Source of the DNA: Halocaridina rubra
Taxonomy: Eukaryota; Arthropoda; Malacostraca; Decapoda; Atyidae
Assembly (NCBI GenBank): GCA_037179515.1
Contig: JAXCGZ010009462.1
Span: forward strand, 30,001 to 94,000
Length of the DNA: 64,000 nt
Direction: 5' to 3'
Shown here: piece after piece, positions 22,496 through 33,647 of the stretch
Position numbering within the stretch: the stretch's first letter is position 1
Layout of the letters: each line of letters opens with the position of its first letter
Translations under genes and position numbers: made by a program
The notes under the pieces: model-generated
The model's input: the letters and a program-made list of their open reading frames with translations, nothing else
Database searches by the model: none
What the model was told of the DNA's origin: nothing

Positions 22496-23410
22496 GGAAG
22501 AGAACAGAGGGTTAGTGTGAGACACTCAGGGTCTGAATGGAGAAGAGTTAGTAGTGGAGGTTCACAAGGTTCAGTTTTAGGGCCACGTTTGCTCCTTGTA
22601 TATGTTGCACAAACGTACAAATTGTAAATAATATTTTTTTTATCAAAATATGTAATTATCATAAATAGGTAATCATTTAGTAATTATTAAGTTATTTTAA
22701 AGTTGTATTTAATGGGTCAATAATTCCTCTTGGGTTGTTTGTAACTCCTCCCTCTGAAATAGCTGTACATATAAATAACCCTGAATTTGATCTTTAAATC
22801 AGTTCAATATTCTGCTTGTATTTTGAAGTAGTGAAGTAACTACAGTCGTTACATTGGTGATCCCGGAGTGACTAAGGGGGGGGGGGAGCATTGTACAAAC
22901 GTACAAATTATAAATAATATTCTTTATCAAAATATGTAATAAATACTAAATGATTACCTATTTTGATAAAAAAAAAATATTATTTACACTGTGTACATTT
23001 GTACAATGTAAATGACCTACCAGAGTCTGTAAATTCATACTTGAATATGTTTGCAGATGATGCAAAGATTGTGAAGAGAGTAAGAAACAAGGACAGTGGT
23101 AGAGAACTTCAGGAAGATTTAAATAGTCTCCGAGTGGTCAGAAAAGTGGCTAATGAAATTCAGTACTTTAAAATGTAAGGTACAAGTGCAAGAAGGCCCA
23201 GGCTTGACTACTCGGTGGCAGGAGTACAACTTCAAGAGACAGAAAATGAGAGAGACCTAGGAGTAAACATACTGGCCGATTTGTCTCCACTAAAATACAT
23301 ATAAATGGCATAGTAAGGGCATCATATGCTTTCTTAGCAAATGTAAGGGTAGCCTTCAGGCACATGGACAAGGAAATGTTCAGAAATATTTGTGTATAAT
23401 AATCTAAATG
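22496..23410 (+). mobile_element. CR1-type LINE RT fragment interrupted by an LTR-derived insert
   Basis: CR1 sequence at 22496-22605 (block around GVPQGSVLGP, here with a changed Pro codon) resumes at 23006 (NDLPESVNSYLNMFADDAKIV) and continues to about 23405. The gap is filled by the 400-base insert at 22606-23005. Frameshifts show the copy is dead. Confidence 0.85.
22606..23005 (+). mobile_element. Rearranged LTR-retrotransposon remnant with 4-bp target duplication
   Basis: The insert is flanked by ATGT at 22602-22605 and 23006-23009. It starts TGCACAAACGTACAAATT and ends in TTTGTACA. At 22854 TTGGTGATCCCGGAGTGAC follows ...GTTACA, the layout of an LTR end and tRNA primer-binding site. 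A G-rich purine tract at 22874-22889 precedes a second direct copy of the LTR start at 22892. The right end (22945-23005) is an inverted copy of the LTR start. No coding region remains. Confidence 0.7.
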
Positions 23411-23429
23411 AGGCCCCATCCCCTGATCT

Positions 23430-24092
23430 TCTGTGTGTGTGTGTGTGTGTGATTACCTAATTGATTACCTAATTGTGTTTACGGGAAAGAGCCCAAAGCT
23501 CGTATCTTCCCGTCTCCTCATCGGTTCCATTTTATTCTTAGTGATACTTATCATACTTGTCCTTAAAACTATGGATTGAGATAGCATTAACTACCTCCTC
23601 GCTTAGCTAATTCCAATTATCAACTACTCTTACACTGAAAAAGTATTTTCTTACATCCTGCAAAGAAGTTTTCTTACGAAGCTTCAAACTATGACCTCTA
23701 GTTCTAGAGCCAGTCATATCAAAATATCGATCCCTATCCACTCTATCATAACCATGAAGGAATTTAAAGACTGTCACCATATCCCCCCTCACTCTTCTAG
23801 CTTCGAGTGATGGTAAGTCTAATTCCCTCAGCCTCTTCTCATAACTGAGATTGCGTATTTCTGGCACCAGTTTCGTGGCATGTCTTTGAACTTTTTCAAG
23901 CTTAGCTATGTGCTTTTTCAAGTGCGGATTCCAAAAGGGGGCTGCATATTCGAGTTTTGGCCTCACATAGGTTACATAAATATTTCTGAACATTTCCTTG
24001 TCCATGTGCCTGAAGGCTACCCTTACATTTGATAAGAATGCATATGCTGCCCTTACTATGCCATTTATATGTGTGTGTGTGTGTGTGTGTCA
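23430..24092 (-). mobile_element. CR1-type LINE 3' end flanked by (TG)n
   Basis: The minus strand encodes a 132-codon open frame from MDKEMFRNIYVTYVRPKLEY to VRVVDNWN, ending at a TAG where other copies read on. The two GATTACCTAATT end repeats sit at 23450-23476. (TG)n tracts lie at both borders. It faces the plus-strand CR1 fragment 3' end to 3' end. Confidence 0.87.
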
Positions 24093-24403
24093 TAAGTAAT
24101 AAATCCCATTAAACATGAGTAAAGTAACCAGAGCCACTGAAAATTTGCAGATGAACATGGGCCTAACTGTGACCGAAATTATAAATAAAGAGTAACGCCC
24201 AAATTTGTTTAAATATTTGGAGAAACTTTAAAAAGGGCAAGGATTTTACATCGATACAAGAAACTCAAGTTAGACATAGCATTCCTCAAGCAATATCTGT
24301 TATACAATTTAACCGCTAAGTTTGTGGTTCTGCGGATAAGATCAGAAACGAGGTAATTAGAGGTACCTCAAAAGTTAGAGAAATATCAGATAAGATACAA
24401 GAA

Positions 24404-24630
24404 AGTAGACTAAGATGGTATGGTCATGTCGTTAGGAGGGATGAACAGTATGTTGGGAGGAGGGTGATGGAAATGGATATACAGGGTAGGAGAAGGAGGG
24501 GGATACCAAAGCGTAGGTGGATGGATTTCAGCAATGAAGACCTGAAGTCTAAAGGTTTGCTGGGTGATGAGGTATGGGACAGAAACATATGGACAACACT
24601 GGCCAGAAATATCGACCCCACTTATGAGTA
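24404..24630 (+). mobile_element. RTE-like LINE C-terminal fragment
   Basis: Encodes SRLRWYGHVVRRDEQYVGRR, then a GIPKRRWMDFSNEDL block and ends ARNIDPTYE. It is the plus-strand counterpart of 11107-11334, and lies next to exon 3 of gene C. Confidence 0.75.
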
Positions 24631-25348
24631 TTGCTATCTTCATTGAAACTCAGTAGTGGTCATAGATATCTGATATGACTTACTCTATGGTTGTGCACGA
24701 AGAAGACCCAGTGGTCAGCTAAGTAGGTGCAGACATTCTGACCGACAGTAGTACCCGTAGTTGTCAGGTACCAAAGATTACCACTGTCACTCATTGTATT
24801 CAGCTGAGTAAGAAGAAACAATGCTTTTAGAACATCAGATCATGTTGGTATAGAAGTAAAAATGTATATTTCAACTTTGTTATGATTGCTACTTCATCGT
24901 GGGACTGGCTTAAATCACATCACTTTGAGTAAATATTACAATATAACATTACAAACATGATCAAAAATGTTGGCTTACGTTTGAATCTTTTAAGTTTGGC
25001 TAAAATAATCTAAACTGAAGATTAATTTTCACAAAGAATAAGTTCGGCTAAAATAATCTAGACTGGAGATTAATTTTCGCAAAGATCGGCCTACATTGAG
25101 TATGAGAAGGAACATTCAATTTAGAATGATAAACTGTTCATATATGTTCGTACCTGAGTTGTGCAAGCGTTTTTGCACTGCTTAGCATCATCTACGCAAT
25201 TATCGATGGGAATTTCAGCACTTTCATACACCATCATTTCAGTGTACTGATAAGTCACAAATGCTGCACATCGGCACCATCCCTCTGACTGGGCGCTGAA
25301 ATCAAGGTTTATCAGCACCTTAGAAATTAGTCAATTTTTAATGAATTG

Positions 25349-25533
25349 TTCCGGTTTTACGTCACGGACTCCCTTTTCTACCAAGGGCTAGGACGGTTGC
25401 CGTCTTGCGGAGGACTTGTTTTGGTATATGTAATCGTTACCCTGAGTGTATGCCCTTGCTAACCTCAGACCGTTACGGGGCGCGAACCCTCGACCTGACG
25501 CCTCAGAGTCGCGGACGCTACCGTTTGAGCCGT
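25349..25533 (-). repeat. tRNA-derived SINE, family 1
   Basis: Antisense copy in intron 1 of gene C, from TTCCGGTTTTACGTCACGG to ACCGTTTGAGCC. The last bases of the tRNA-like head are missing. Confidence 0.85.
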
Positions 25534-25751
25534 ACTTCTTGCCTTATGAAATCTAAGTTTATGAGGATAATTGTGGCAAAATAATGATGGCAAACACTTC
25601 TATTTGCTATGAGGAGCTTTCAAGTGATAATGTAGATCACAGTATATATTTGTTACCTGGCAGAGGCTATGGCAGCGAGAACAAACAGAAGGACCTTCAT
25701 GGTTTACTATATGCGATGACTACTGTCTGAGATAATAGGAAAATCATTAGC

Positions 25752-25764
25752 TCCTTTTATACAG
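25752..25764 (-). promoter_or_regulatory. TATA box of gene C
   Basis: On the minus strand GTATAAAAGGAG lies about 55 bases before the ATG (25698-25700), as in members A and B. Confidence 0.6.
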
Positions 25765-25944
25765 GATGAAAATCCTAGAAATTAAAAAAAAAATAATAAA
25801 TGCGGTTATGTCATATTCTGCGCCTGCATGGTGTCCACTTTATATAATTAAACTCATGATTTACACGTTTCAAGTTCAGCGTGAATACATGTTTATGTAA
25901 ACATCCGCAACACGTGTTCCAGAAGGTTTGTTTCCCATGCCGTA

Positions 25945-26717
25945 TACAGCAAGTCCTTGGCTTACTCTAGTGACATGGGTTGTTGCCATGAAGTGAGAAT
26001 CAGTTATTTGTTCCGGTTTTACGTCACGGACTCCCTTTTCTACCAAGGGCTAAGACGGTTGTCTTCTTGCGAAGGACTTGTTTTGGCAGATGCAATCGTT
26101 ACCCTGAGTGCATGCCCTTGCCAACCTTGGCTTACTCTAGTGACATGGGTTGTTGCCATGAAGTGAGAATCATTTTCTTGTTTCGGTTTTACGTCACGGA
26201 CTCCCTTTTCTAGCAAGGGCTAAGACGGTTGCCTTCTTGCGAAGAACTTGTTTTGGCAGATGTAATTGTTACCTTGAGTGCATGCCCTTGCTAATCTTGG
26301 CTTACTCTAGTGACATGGGTTGTTGCCATGAAGTGAAAATCATTTACTTGTTCCGGTTTTACGTCACGGACTCACTTTTCTACTAAGGGCTAAGACGGTT
26401 GCCTTCTTGCGAAAGATTTGTTTTGGCAGATGTAATCGGTACCCTGAGTGCATGCCCTTGCTAACCTTGGCTTACTCTAGTGACATGGGTTGTTGCTATG
26501 AAGTGAGAATCATTTACGTGTTCCGGTTTTACGTCACTGACTCCCTTTTCTACCAAGGGCTAAGACTGTTGTCTTCTTGCGAAGGACTTGTTTTGGCAGA
26601 TGTAATCGTTACCCTGAGTGTATGCCCTTGCTAACCTCAGACCGTGACGGAGCGCGAACTCTCGACCTGCCCCCTCAGAGTCGAGGACGCTACCGCTTGA
26701 GCCACGGTGACTACTGT
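25945..26717 (-). repeat. Tandem array of truncated SINE plus unique spacer
   Basis: Four units of about 163-178 bases join the spacer TTGGCTTACTCTAGTGACAT ... GAAGTGAGAATCA to the 3' half of a family-1 SINE (CCGGTTTTACGTCACGG to CATGCCCTTGC). Units start near 25952, 26127, 26297 and 26467. Only the last SINE is full length, ending CCACGGTGACTAC at 26715. A single insertion therefore seems to have been tandemly amplified with its flank. Confidence 0.87.
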
Positions 26718-27114
26718 ATAGTGTGTTGTAGTCAGTTCCCCAAATGTTACCAGATATTAGATGTGAATGACTGAAGTTGAATAGAAGAACCTTAAAAATC
26801 TTCGACTTAATCTCCATGTGTCATGTCTAGGAGGTCTCAAGTTCAACTCAGAAATTTGATTAATATCCATAGCAGTATTTTGCTGGAACCTTTTGAATAT
26901 AAAAGAATTAAAATATAAAAACAATCTCCATTTAGTTGCATCTGTCAACTCACTGGCTAAACGAGTTCAACAATTTATATGTAAGGTTAGCCACAGAAAA
27001 CTATAATAAAAAATGAAACTTTGTCATATAACTCTCATTAACATATATTTGTATCATGGTCATTCCCATACATAACTGATACATTATTATATTAATTTAT
27101 TATCTGAGATGCAA

Positions 27115-27240
27115 TGTTAAAGAGTGCTCAAACCACGGAGCAGCAAGCTAACTCAACGAATTTGCGGTCCCAAGATTGGAACTATAGCGTGCGTTGATGT
27201 CAGGAAGGGCATATGGTGGCAAATATGGAATAAATTCGAA
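27115..27240 (+). repeat. Possible SINE core fragment
   Basis: The motif GTCAGGAAGGGCATATGG with a preceding short tRNA-unrelated stretch matches the GGAAGGGCAT core of the SINEs at 4085 and 28925. Weak evidence. Confidence 0.35.
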
Positions 27241-27290
27241 CACTATCTTTCAAGAACCCATAAAATATTATCCTCTATCCCCATAGGAAG

Positions 27291-27473
27291 TTTTACGTCA
27301 CAGACTCCCTTTTCAACCAAGGGCTAGGACAGTCACCTTGCGAAGGACTTGTTTTGGCAGATGTAATTGTTACCCTGAGTGCATGCCCTTGCTAACCTCA
27401 GACCGTGGCGAGGAGCAAACCTTCGACCTGACGGCTCAAAGCCGCGGACGCTACCGCTTGAGCCACGGCGACT
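27291..27473 (-). repeat. tRNA-derived SINE, family 1
   Basis: Antisense copy from AGTTTTACGTCACAGACTCC to GAGCCACGGCGACTGG. Confidence 0.85.
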
Positions 27474-27908
27474 GGTTTAAATATATAAAAAAATCTTAAA
27501 CAATTGTAACAAAAGGATTATTCAGTAATAAAATTTGCATTGTCTACAGTAAGTATAAGAACAACAGGAAATGGAAAACTTGGATTTTTTTTTTAAGAAC
27601 AGCCAGTTGAGAAAAAATAAATGCATAAGCCTAAAAATTATATATATAAAATTATAACACAGGACTTATATAAAGAGGTTTTCGTTTCGTAACCATCATT
27701 GATAGAGAGAAAATGTATATGTTTACACGCCTATGGCATTCATTACTAATAATATAGTAACACCTCGGAGCTAATTTCAAAGTCGCTTTCATGGACCAAG
27801 TGGTTGTATTCTATAAACATTATCCCAGATTTCTCCTAGCAAATTCTCACCAGTTTTTGCATATGAAAATTTAAAACTGAGCAGGTATTTAATACGCTCT
27901 TTACCTAA

Positions 27909-28143
27909 GGCCCGATTTCTTAAACAGTGTTAACCTAGGATACCATATTGTTAGTTAGCTAGACACACACAAATGGATTTCATAAACACGTCTGATGCGG
28001 TTCTGTGTATGGCTAGGGTCCCCCCATGGGGGATCCTAGCCATACACAGAACCGCGTCATGTGCGTTTATGTAATCCATTTGTGTGTGTCTAGCTAACTA
28101 ACAATATGGTATCCAAGGTTTACACTGTTTAAGAAATCGGGCC
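27909..28143. mobile_element. Palindromic MITE, copy 2, with possible TAA target duplication
   Basis: The inverted ends are GGCCCGATTTCTTAAACAGT and its complement, with arms of about 115 bases and centre near CCCCATGGGGG. TAA flanks both ends. The same element is at 9191-9427. Confidence 0.9.
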
Positions 28144-28551
28144 TAAGTCCTATCGATGAATAAGAAATAAATGCTCATACAGACATACTTATTTGAAAGG
28201 GTCTGGAAATATGGCTTTGTAAACACTCCTCCAGTCAGCTCACAACAAATACAAATATTGTGTGCGTGGCTTTTTCAACACGTTTAAGCTAGAGGCACAC
28301 TATGGTTTTTGCACTCCTGAAAATACAGTTTCCTCCGTGATGCAAATTATTTTCGCCACAATATAAAAAGCAGAGAAGAAAAACATATTGACATATTTAA
28401 CTGGTTATGGTATTTCCATGAAGCATTTATAAAGACATCCATCATGCAACTGTAGATGATATGCAAATACACGTGAAGAGAGTAATTCGAAGATAAGAAG
28501 TATATTTGCGCGAAATACCGATGTTTCCCGGAGAATAGCTACTTCAAGTCA

Positions 28552-28763
28552 ACCTTTTGGCTAGTACAGTGGTAACACGCTGGCCTCGCATTTGCGAGGT
28601 CGACGGATCTCGCCTCGTCCAGGCAAGAGAGTTTAAGCTGTTTACTGAGGAGGTTACTGCTGTTGCTGGTCACCACAGTGGGGGGTTTGGGCCTGTGCCG
28701 GCTGGCCACCGTTCTATGGGTCCTCCTTGACCCGTTCCACCTATCCGTGAGTGGAGACTCTAA
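28552..28763 (+). repeat. tRNA-like SINE, family 2
   Basis: The head TTGGCTAGTACAGTGGTAAC and CTGGCCTCGCATTTGCGAGG looks like a tRNA D-arm and anticodon arm. The body GTCACCACAGTGGGGGGT ... GTTCCACCTATCCGTGAGTG is the sense version of the array at 1049-1425. It ends in GACTCTAAAA. Confidence 0.7.
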
Positions 28764-28924
28764 AACAACATACTTCAAGTCGTATATTTCCATAACAATG
28801 CAACAGAGGTATACAAATTCAAGAATCATTATAAATAATGATACTGAAAAAGTAGGCAAAAAGAAAATTGAATTAATACTGTTATTTTAAAAGAATGTTA
28901 GCTGCCATACCATGGTGGACACAT

Positions 28925-29125
28925 TGCTTTATATTCGACTACAGAGGGTAAACCCATTTAGGTCTGGTCAGTGCTTGGATGGCTGCCCACCGGGGTACGT
29001 CAGATGCTGCTGGCATATAAGGGGACCGCCTAGTGGTAGAGTCCTCGTGCATGTTCGAGCCCACGGCAGGGCGTTAGGAAGGGCATTTAGCCTTAATTCC
29101 AGGCTTCTATCCGACTGAGTTTATC
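28925..29125 (+). repeat. Composite SINE with 5S rRNA-like head and tRNA-like segment
   Basis: GGTCTGGTCAGTGCTTGGAT at 28961-28980 closely matches the box C region of 5S rRNA (GGTTAGTACTTGGATGGG in vertebrates). It is followed by a tRNA-like part with GACCGCCTAGTGGTAGAG and B box TGTTCGAGCCC, then the core TTAGGAAGGGCATTTAGCC. This is the layout of 5S-derived SINE3-type elements, though the 5S box A is weak. Confidence 0.6.
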
Positions 29126-29392
29126 TCCAAATGGGAACCAGTTGTGACAAATAAAATTTAAAATGGAAGTAAAGGAGAATTATAGAGATGGAAGGGTAAT
29201 GGAACACTCTGTGCCAGAATTACTCTCCAGTAGGTGTTCATTGGATGAAGCGTTTAGAGATGCCGCGTTCTATTTCTTTATAAGATGTGTAGGGTCAAAA
29301 GTGGAATAGTAACTGCACGTTTCAGGTCTTCGATAAGTGGAAATTGTCGTTCCGAAGCTCTAGCCTAAAAAAACAAAAAGTAATGAGTTTTT

Positions 29393-29397
<5 letters not shown>

Positions 29398-29466
<69 letters not shown>
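29398..29466. repeat. (TA)n microsatellite
   Basis: About 33 TA units followed by a short CA run. Confidence 0.95.
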
Positions 29467-29472
<6 letters not shown>

Positions 29473-29489
29473 CACACTCACATTTCTTT

Positions 29490-29715
29490 TTTTATGATTG
29501 TCACACCAAGACGAAAAAATAACTAAATAAATAAAATCTGCCCCACTCGAGCCTGGGCACGAAGAATACATAAAGTAAAAAGAAATAGAGATGGGGAGTG
29601 TTGTAACTTGTCAGATGTGAAGAGATAATAAGAGATGTGTATCGAATATCCAAGAATATTCGGTGTTGATGTAGGCATAAAAGAAGAAGAAGAAGAAGAA
29701 GAAGAAGAAGAAGAG
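29490..29715. repeat. Dispersed repeat, unknown family
   Basis: GATTGTCACACCAAGACG ... GAGCCTGGGCACGAAGAATA ... GTCAGATGTGAAGAGATAAT ... GATGTAGGCATA, then (AAG)n. A longer copy is at 35049-35338 and its tail is at 47922-48084. No tRNA promoter is seen. Confidence 0.7.
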
Positions 29716-29918
29716 TAATTAGCAACGCAAAGTTTCGAATTCAAATCCAGCAGCCAGTTATTGCGTAATGAAAATCGGAACTGCTATCCTTCCGCTCCTT
29801 CAGAATAAGAAAAACACTTGAGGGGCGTGAGAAAGTAATGTCCTCTATCTAGGTTTACGCAAGCTTTGATATTGGTCCATTTACACATACGTTGACCTCT
29901 TTCTTTTGTAATGAGGAA

Positions 29919-29955
29919 CATATAAGTAGTTGCAGACGTAGTCCTAGGTGCTCAC
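29919..29955 (+). promoter_or_regulatory. TATA-box promoter of gene B
   Basis: CATATAAGTAG at 29920-29930 lies about 50 bases before the ATG of gene B, with a plausible start near 29950. Confidence 0.6.
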
Positions 29956-29976
29956 TTCGTAACCAGTGAAACAACC

Positions 29977-30734
29977 ATGAAGGTCTTGCTTCTTCTCTTA
30001 GCTACCGTTGCTCTTGCCAGGTAACTTATCATAGCAGTACTTTGCTGTGTAGCCAAAATGATAAAATGCCCTTTCATATATCATGATGAACGATTATTAA
30101 ATGAATATATATTCCCTGCGTGTCGTAAAAGGCGACTAAAAGTGGACGGGGCGGGGGGACTGGGAATCCCCCCCCTTGTACCAACCTCCTGTGAGACGTC
30201 AAAGAAGAAGGGGAGTGGGGGGGGAGATAACTTCTCCCCAAACTGTTTTCCTTTTTTGATGTCGGCTACCCCCCAATTTAAGGGGGAAACAGCCAAGGTG
30301 TATGTATGTATGTATGTATGTATATTTCATAAGTTTATATGTACTCCAAGAATGAGTTCTAAAACAATAACCATACTTGACAAGGACTTAGAATTGTGTA
30401 AGTACTTCAGTTTGCCATATTTACGAATTATTAAAACTGTATTCATTTTTTTTACTGTAATTTCAATGCAGAATAAAAACCTGTGATGTTTTATCGTTGC
30501 AGTCCAGATGATCATTCATTTTTTTACATATGTTTTCAGCGTCCAATCGGAAGGATGGTGCCGCTGTGCTGCTTTCGTCACATACGAACACAGTGAAATC
30601 ATGGTGTACGAATCGGACGAAATTCAAATTGATAACTGTGTCGATGACGCTAAGCAATGCAAGAACGCTTGTGTCAACCAGGTCAGTCATCTAACCACAA
30701 ACTTTTCATTGTAAATTTAATATGCAGACAGTTT

Positions 30735-30776
<42 letters not shown>

Positions 30777-31339
30777 CTCCACCCACGGATGGGTGGAACG
30801 GGTCATGGAGGACCCATCTGACAGATAGTAGTCGCCGTGGCTCAGTCGGTAGCGTCTCCGACTCTGAGGCGTCAGGTCGAGGGTTCGCGCCCCGTCACGG
30901 TCTGATGTTAGCAAAGGCATGCACTCAGCGTAAGGATTACATTTGCCAAAACAAGTCCTTCGCAAGAAGGCAACCGTCCTAGCCCTTGGTTGATAAGGGA
31001 GTCCGTGACGTAAAACCGGAACAAAAAAAAAATATGCAGACAGATCAGATCACTTCCGCGACAAGGTTGACAATATTGCCCGTCACGGTCTGAGGTTAGC
31101 AAGGGCATGCACTCAGAGTAACTATTACATCTGCCAAAACAAGTCCTTCGCCAGGAGGCAACCGTCCTAGCCCTTGGTAGAAAAGGGAGTCCGTGACGTA
31201 AAACCGGACCGTGAAATTTTTGCTGATTTAATCATTATTTTGTTCCTCTTGATGTTTCCTAGAAAAAGATTAATTCCTAATTATGTTATCGCCAAATTCA
31301 TGGCTGAATCTCATTCAAATTGCCAAAAAAGAACAGCTT

Positions 31340-31431
<92 letters not shown>

Positions 31432-32574
31432 ATGATTTTTTTTTCCTATTGCAGATGAATACGGAGTCCAACAATGGCGATCTGTGGTACCTCGATGCAT
31501 CAGGCCAGACCATTGGACAGCAGATCTGTACTTACCTTGCTGACCGTTGGTTCTTCTTCCTTCACAACCACAGAGTACGTCTATAGTTCAAGTATATTTA
31601 ATATCTTCCATACTCAATACAATATATTGGCCTCTAGTTATCTTTTTGCAGTGAGGTCTGGAGGACTTTTCTGATGCTTTAGCTTGAGTCTTTCTGTTAA
31701 TGACGAGAAGGGCGAATATAAAGTGAATATTTGTGGTAGGAACTACTACCACCACTGCTGCTACTATTCCTCCTCCTCCTTCTCCTCCTCTTCCTCCTCC
31801 TCCTCCTCAATTCAATTCAATTCAAAAAAAATATTGACATAACAGGTAATTACATCAAATAGAGCTTGTTAGCAAGCTAACAAGCCTGCCCCACAACTAT
31901 AAAAAAAAAAAAAAAAATTCTTCAAAGCAAGTAATAATGACAATGAAAATGACAATAATATTGACAATCCTAATAATAATACACAATTGGTCATTTCTCT
32001 GACTATCTTATCTTAGTTATAGCAAATATGCTGAGAAAATAAATACGCTAAACTCTGTCAAACTTAGAATTTTTTTTTTTCATAATTCGTTTAATCATAT
32101 TGTTATTTATAAAATAACACACCATATCTGTAATGTCAATAATACTATCACACCTGAACTCGTTTAGACCCCTACATTCCATTATATAAGGTTGTAGGAC
32201 ATTATGTTCGTCGAAATTATGTCCATCGGCATTTTGTCTGCACACCTTATATAATGATACAGAGTATGAGATTTAACATGACCATATAATTTACAAGGGA
32301 TACCATAAGTTTCCTTAGAATATTGCCAGTAATATTTATATCCAAAACGTAGTCTCATCATAAATGCATCATATTTGTGTGAAGCTTTTCCATATGAAAA
32401 ATGTTTTCTTCTTCTTCTTCTTCTTCTTCTTCTTCTTCTTCTTCTTCTTCTTCTTCTTCTTCTTCTTCTTCTTCTTCTTCTTCTTCTTCTTCTTCTTCTT
32501 CTTCTTCTTCTTCTTCTAAGCCGGCATAAAGTTATTCAAAACGAAGTCGATAACCTCTCAAGCGCCCAGTCTCC

Positions 32575-32655
<81 letters not shown>

Positions 32656-32667
32656 CATTATTATTAC

Positions 32668-32755
<88 letters not shown>

Positions 32756-32986
32756 GCTGAGTAAGGCTTAGCTTTGAGGGTTTCTAGAGTAATAGCCATC
32801 TGTGCCAATATTCTCTTCTCATTCAATAGATAAGATAATCTGTATAATAAAATTCACTCCTTAATTCCACAACAGGTGTATGGCTACTACGAGATCTGCG
32901 GAGGAGCTTGGCAGTACACTGGCATCGCTTCCCAACAGATGCTCTGCTGCAACGGTGGCAAACAAGAGCACTGCGTCACAGCTTAA
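29977..32986 (+). CDS. Secreted ten-cysteine protein, family member B
   Basis: Unrecognised family. Exons 29977-30020, 30540-30681, 31455-31574 and 32876-32986 encode 138 aa with clean GT-AG sites. A signal peptide (MKVLLLLLATVALASV) precedes QSEGWCRCAAFVTYEHSE. The ten cysteines sit exactly as in member A. Exon 3 has DLWYL, ICTYLADRWFFFLHNHR; exon 4 has YGYYEICGGAWQYTG and MLCCNGGK. The mature chain is acidic in its first half (YESDEIQIDNCVDDAKQ). Exon 4 differs from that of gene A by two silent changes in the first 102 bases, whereas exons 2 and 3 differ at many sites. Introns hold SINEs, a (TA)n tract, (TTC)n and (TTA)n. TATA box upstream. Function unknown; secretion is well supported. Confidence 0.86.
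30110..30310 (-). repeat. Dispersed repeat fragments with G/C runs
   Basis: GTGTCGTAAAAGGCGACTAA and G- and C-runs are followed by an antisense end of the CTACCTTGGCTG repeat (GATGTCGGCTACCCCCC ... CAGCCAAGGTG) and short (GTAT)n. It lies in intron 1 of gene B. Confidence 0.6.
30771..30818 (-). repeat. Family-2 SINE fragment
   Basis: GATTCTCCACCCACGGATGG to GGGTCATGGAGGACCCAT, preceded by a long poly-T (30731-30770). It matches one unit of 1049-1425. Confidence 0.75.
30828..31023 (+). repeat. tRNA-derived SINE, family 1
   Basis: Starts GTAGTCGCCGTGGCTCAGTC, B box GGGTTCGCGCC, ends GACGTAAAACCGGAACA with an A-rich tail. In intron 2 of gene B. Confidence 0.87.
31079..31208 (+). repeat. Family-1 SINE, 5'-truncated
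   Basis: Begins at CCCGTCACGGTCTGAGG, just after the B box, and ends GACGTAAAACCGGACC. Confidence 0.85.
31344..31429. repeat. (TA)n microsatellite
   Basis: About 43 TA units ending 25 bases before the exon 3 acceptor of gene B. Confidence 0.95.
31600..32400. other. Intron 3 sequence of gene B without recognised elements
   Basis: A short (TCC)n run near 31765-31807 and a poly-A near 31900 are the only patterns seen. Confidence 0.4.
32403..32755. repeat. (TTC)n and (TTA)n microsatellites
   Basis: (TTC)n at 32406-32517 and (TTA)n at 32577-32755, separated by 60 unique bases. Both lie in intron 3 of gene B, about 120 bases before exon 4. Confidence 0.96.
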
Positions 32987-33461
32987 AAGCTTTATCCAGC
33001 GACTATAAATAATCATGACTTGTCCATCATACATTAAATCATCTATTGTTGTGCCAATGGAGACGTATCTTTGTCCAAATGAAAGGAGAAGAAATGCTTC
33101 ATTAAAAACAAATTAAATACAGCTTAATAAACAGTCATTTTGCAAGTCTCACAAGAAAGACGGCTGGAATTTTCTAAAATAGAAAAAAGGAATTCTTTGC
33201 AAGTGTAAAGAGATTCGTAATAAATATCCTTCGTAACCGAATTTTATATCATTCCCCTTTGATTTTTATACAGTTTTACGTCTCGTTTGCTTCATTAATT
33301 ATCCTCAATGATTAATTTTCGTCACAGTAACAACAATACTACTCCTACTAATAATAATAGAACATATAGTGGATTGAAGAGGAAGGGTAAAATGGAGATT
33401 AACGAACATAGTGGCGTCCCTCAGTCTGTGTGACATCAGTAGATGTTCCAGTTTCCTCTCT

Positions 33462-33542
33462 ATAAGCAACCTCTGTTGCCCAATGGACTAAACTGTGGAG
33501 TTCTACTTTAGAGTTCCCTGGTTCGAATCCCGATAAGAGAAA
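33462..33542 (+). repeat. tRNA-like sequence with consensus B box
   Basis: TTGCCCAATGGAC resembles an A box and CTGGTTCGAATCCCG is a consensus B box. The ends CTCT and AGAG could pair only partly and the anticodon stem is poor, so this is a tRNA-derived relic (perhaps tRNA-Arg) rather than a working tRNA. Confidence 0.45.
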
Positions 33543-33647
33543 CTAGGTCATATGAATGAATAATAACAGCAATAATAAAATGATATAAATAATAAGTAAA
33601 AACGACACAGCAATAATAAATATAATAATGATAATAGTAAAAAAAAT

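Larger units (their letters stand above)
21518..25700 (-). pseudogene. Secreted ten-cysteine protein, member C, nonsense in last exon
   Basis: Minus-strand exons at 25657-25700, 25154-25295, 24684-24803 and 21518-21628 have the same lengths (44, 142, 120, 111) and phases as genes A and B, with intact GT-AG sites. The start reads MKVLLFVLAAIASASAQSEG, a signal peptide. Exons 2 and 3 keep WCRCAAFVTY, VDDAKQCKNAC, VCTYLADHW and HNHR. In exon 4 the codon for the conserved Trp of GGAWQY is TAG (21593-21595), so the product would stop after 113 instead of 138 residues and lose three of ten cysteines. The rest of exon 4 still reads in frame to a normal stop. A TATA box lies upstream. It is either a recently inactivated gene, a segregating null allele, or a sequencing error. 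Intron 3 (3 kb) is filled with LINE and LTR pieces. Confidence 0.82.

Noticed and set aside
30058..30486. 142-codon open frame in gene B intron 1
   Set aside because: It spans repeat fragments and a (GTAT)n tract with no family signature.
33462..33542. Functional tRNA-Arg gene
   Set aside because: Poor anticodon stem and weak acceptor pairing.
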